This document shows, piece by piece, positions 60,501 through 64,000 of a DNA stretch of 64,000 bases; the stretch's first letter is position 1, and every line of letters starts with the position of its first letter. A program made the position numbers and the translations under genes. The notes beneath the pieces are model-generated. The model did no database searches and was not told the origin of the DNA. It worked only from the letters and a program-made list of their open reading frames with translations. The stretch covers positions 186,001 to 250,000 of the forward strand of contig JBAMJR010000262.1 of the NCBI GenBank assembly GCA_038501785.1, in the 5' to 3' direction. Source of the DNA: Myoxocephalus aenaeus. Its lineage: Eukaryota > Chordata > Actinopteri > Perciformes > Cottidae.

Positions 60501-60907
60501 CTCTCTATTCACAGGGATTCCCTGTCCTCTTTCAGTGCAGCCACAGCCAACAGCATTAGCATAATCTGACAACCAATACCATTGTCTGTGACCTTGTATG
60601 CAAAGTTAATTGCTCATTAATACCAGACAAAACAGAGGGGTGCAGAGGAAACACAGTAGTCCTCTAAATCCTTGTTTTAGAAGGAGCGGGCCGGCAGGTG
60701 GAACATCCTGCAACTGGATCATTATCCTCGACCTGAAATCATTAGAATTTACTCAAAATCAAAATATTTAAATATTTAATTTCTGACAAAAAGCATCTGG
60801 TGCTCAAAAATACCCGGAAACAGGTGTGTAATAAGTAGATGTGGTTTGTTTTACCATCACTCTGGCAAGATATTGTTTAAAATCCACATAAACACACAAT
60901 GTTAAGT

Positions 60908-61044
<137 letters not shown>

Positions 61045-62241
61045 GACTCGCACACACTCCCTCAAAAGTGTATACGATTTGTCACAGCGGCTCAGTGTTA
61101 ATCAATTGCAAATGTATCTCTCTGCGAGTTTAATCTCATCTCTACATTAGTTTCACGGACGCGCGGCGATTTGCCACCCCACCCCTCCCCTCCACCCCAG
61201 CACCTGGCAGTCTTTTTTTTTTTTTTCTTCGGGTATAGCGTCATGTAAACACCCACTTCTTCACCGGGTGCCCCGTCTGAGGACCCAAGCGTCGCCACGC
61301 AGCACGGGAAAGAAGGCGAGGCGGTGTGGTTGTCAACACCGGTTTAGCTTAGGGGTCCCGTCGTGACATCAGTGGTGACTCTCCTGGTCGGGCCGACCTG
61401 TAGCACTTGTTTGATATAGATATAACCGCTAATATCTGATTATTATGGAATGAGCAGGCACTAGACAGGGTTCAGAAGGCCACCACATGCAGCTACCACA
61501 TGCAGCTGCCTAATACTGTCTTTGTGCTCTGCTCAGCCGGCAAGGACATGCTTGAGAAAGATTATTTTTCCTTTTTTTCTCTTCCAAACGCAATAAAATG
61601 CTTGTTTGCAGGATTGGAAGTTCAGTGCACCGTAAGCGATTACGACACTACTAGTTTCAGTCATGCGCAGGGAGAGATGCATTCTGTAAAAAAAAAAAAA
61701 AAAAAGGTGCCATTAAAAGTTTTCCCATCTTTATCAAGAAAGTTTAAAACTTGCTATACTTGGCGACTCTGGTTTGTTGTTTACTGGGGCTGGAAGCTGG
61801 AAGAAGTGTGTATGTATGTGGGAGGGGGTAGCTGTGCAGAGCAGTTGAAGAAGAAGAAGGTATGAATGGGGAGAGAAGGGGCTTGGGTGGAGGAGGGGAT
61901 GCTTGACGGACTTCACTGCCTGTTGGCCCTGCAGCATTGATGCCGTGTTGGCCATATAATCGGATTGCCAGCGGGTGAAAGTGAGCCCGGGTGCTTATGT
62001 CAGTTTGCGTCTCGTCAAGCTGAATAATACGCATGGCCAGGGAGTGAAGCGGACGCTTGCCATTGAGGGCTCTCAGTACTTGTGGCTAAGCATTTCTAAA
62101 AGAGAGAAAAAGCCTCATTGGATTCATATATAATTCTCACTCAAGCGTTTTGATGCATTTGCATAACAGGAGGAAACCAGTGATCTTTTCAGTGCTGCTG
62201 CTGCTGCTCCTGCTGCACAAGTGTGTGTGTTTGCATGTGCC

Positions 62242-62243
<2 letters not shown>

Positions 62244-62327
<84 letters not shown>
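62244..62327. repeat. (GT)n microsatellite
   Basis: About 83 bases of pure GT. Confidence 0.97.
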
Positions 62328-62329
<2 letters not shown>

Positions 62330-63486
62330 AAAAGGCCCTAGCTGAGCCCTGCATAAACAAGGCTGGACACGGTTCTTGCACTTGGCCTCTCATGATTAAT
62401 CGAAGATCAACAACAAAACGACAGAACATTTAGCTATTTTTTTCTTCCCCTTATCTTCTTTCACGTCGAGGAGAAGAAGAAACAACCGAGCCGGGAGCAA
62501 AGAGCTCAGTGTTTATGTTGTCATGAATGAACGTGACCAAAGAAATCAGTGCCCACCTTCAGATTGCGCAGATTTAATTTGAGAGAGTTTCGAGGAGAGT
62601 CGAGAGCGGGAGTCTTCTTGTGCTTTTGTCACATCAGCTGGGGCTGCTGTTTAATTTTGCCTGCAGGAAAATGGACTGAAATGTCCTTTGAAACATCCCA
62701 CAGTAGATGCATTTGGATGAATCCATATTTTGATCCACAAGCTGAATTCCTTCCTGAAGCATAGCGTGTTGTTTTAGTCCACTATCATGGTGGACACATG
62801 TCTCTGTCCTCCAGCCCGTTTCATTTGAAATCAAACAGTGACAACGATAAATGCAGACTCTGGGCTTTCATTTAGCAACCTCTGAAATTTGGTATAACAA
62901 TAAATTATTATATTTTCATCAGGACATATTTATATTCTTTGGGGCAACAGCTTGGGGCTCCGAAAACAATCACTTTGCACTTTCTTTTCCATTTGCAAGG
63001 GTTAGTTATGGAAAATATGACATCTTCTTTGATCTTTTAATTATTTGAATCTCTTGTACACCATTTTGTGCCGCTACTAAATATCATGGCTGTAGGATAT
63101 GAAAGATATTAAACCCTAAAAATGGCTATTATCAAAATGTGTTTGCACAATATCTCAAATGTAAACAAAGATCCTCTATCTGATTTGACACAGAATCCAT
63201 CTGATTTCCTAAAATTGGGGGATTATGTTTAAAATGGGTGCATTTTAAACACTGTTCATCTAATGGGGATGTGCTAAAATAATTAGCACAATATTATCAA
63301 TTATGATCAACAACAATTTTCATGGATAGTTTGAGTAATTTAACAAGTAAAATAGATTTGTTGCTTCTCTCTCTTATTTAGTTGCAAATTAACTTTGGGG
63401 TTTTTGACTGTCGGTTGGACAAAACAAGTAATTTGAAAATGTCGCATTGGGCTCTGGGAGCTTGTAATTGCTATAACCAATTCAAA

Positions 63487-63538
<52 letters not shown>

Positions 63539-64000
63539 TATATATATTATATATATATATTTCAGTAAACATCATAATGTATGGCAAAAACAAAGAAAAT
63601 GTGTAACCGTCTGAATAGTTTTGACTGCACAGTATTTCCTTATGGAGTATCTATTCTAGTCCATATTTGTTATGCAATTGGAGATGGTAAATCAAACATG
63701 ATGAAGCCGTGACAGAAGCCACATGGTTTGATACGCCGCGGTGTGAGGTGGCAGCTTGACCGGGCCGCTGCAGTTCTCTTCAACCAGGATGTGGACCATC
63801 AGCCGGTCCATTTACCCCGTTGAAACTCTGTGAGGCATGATGACCGTCAGGACGGTCAGGGTCTTTGGTCATACAGACAGCAGTAATGTGGTCTGACTTT
63901 CCACACAGCAGACCCCCCAGGTCGGATTCTTGGAGCAGTCAAAGTCCTGCATCTCAAAGTCACATACAGCCATTCGGAGCCAGTGGCCTGTGCTGGTTCT

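Noticed and set aside
63880..64000. Open minus-strand frame at the right edge as an exon of a neighbouring gene
   Set aside because: About 40 codons without a recognised domain; no convincing match to expected neighbours. Too short to support.

Overview
The window is vertebrate nuclear DNA, almost certainly from a teleost fish. It has intron-rich genes with GT-AG splicing, many (CA)n/(TG)n microsatellites, and several repeats whose ends resemble common fish transposon families. No bacterial, viral or plasmid genes are visible. I recognise two genes, facing each other. From 1904 to 45685 on the + strand is the 3' two thirds of neuron navigator 2 (nav2). I placed 30 coding exons; their reading frames join without a break into 1,608 residues and a stop codon. 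On the - strand, 55802 to 52971, is a complete four-exon dbx1 homeobox gene (310 residues). NAV2 and DBX1 are also convergent neighbours on human 11p15.1, and this conserved order supports the nav2 call over nav1 or nav3. I cannot tell which teleost duplicate (a or b) this is. Nav2 residue numbers below count from the first complete codon in the window (Tyr at 1905-1907).

Layout. 1-1903: end of an upstream nav2 intron; the N-terminal third, including the calponin-homology domain, lies off the window. 1904-33209: exons 1-12, for the long Ser-rich, basic, probably disordered middle of the protein, with one very large intron (2027-17016) holding microsatellites, a foldback element, a small MITE and retroposon debris. 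33639-41374: exons 13-21, with two coiled coils and a cluster of microexons around 37.4-38.4 kb. 41493-45685: exons 22-30, with the AAA+ ATPase region and conserved C-terminus. 45686 to about 49240: a long 3' UTR carrying a 947-bp hAT-type element with intact 8-bp target-site duplications.

The short intergenic interval (about 49240-52560) contains a degenerate AT-rich repeat array, retroposon debris and a rearranged second copy of part of the nav2 3' UTR. That copy lacks the hAT element and keeps a single copy of its target site. Then follow the dbx1 3' UTR, exons, TATA promoter and about 8 kb of upstream sequence with no recognisable gene.

Nav2 is a microtubule- and actin-associated protein of neurite growth (unc-53 family). 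Dbx1 is a repressor homeodomain protein that patterns interneuron progenitors. They probably share the locus because regulatory DNA is interdigitated, not because they act in one pathway; a TAATTA cluster in a late nav2 intron is a candidate. I found no new molecular system. The most interesting items are the 3' UTR duplication with its empty hAT site, the 9-nt and possible 21-nt microexons, and the repeat-sandwiched Walker B exon.
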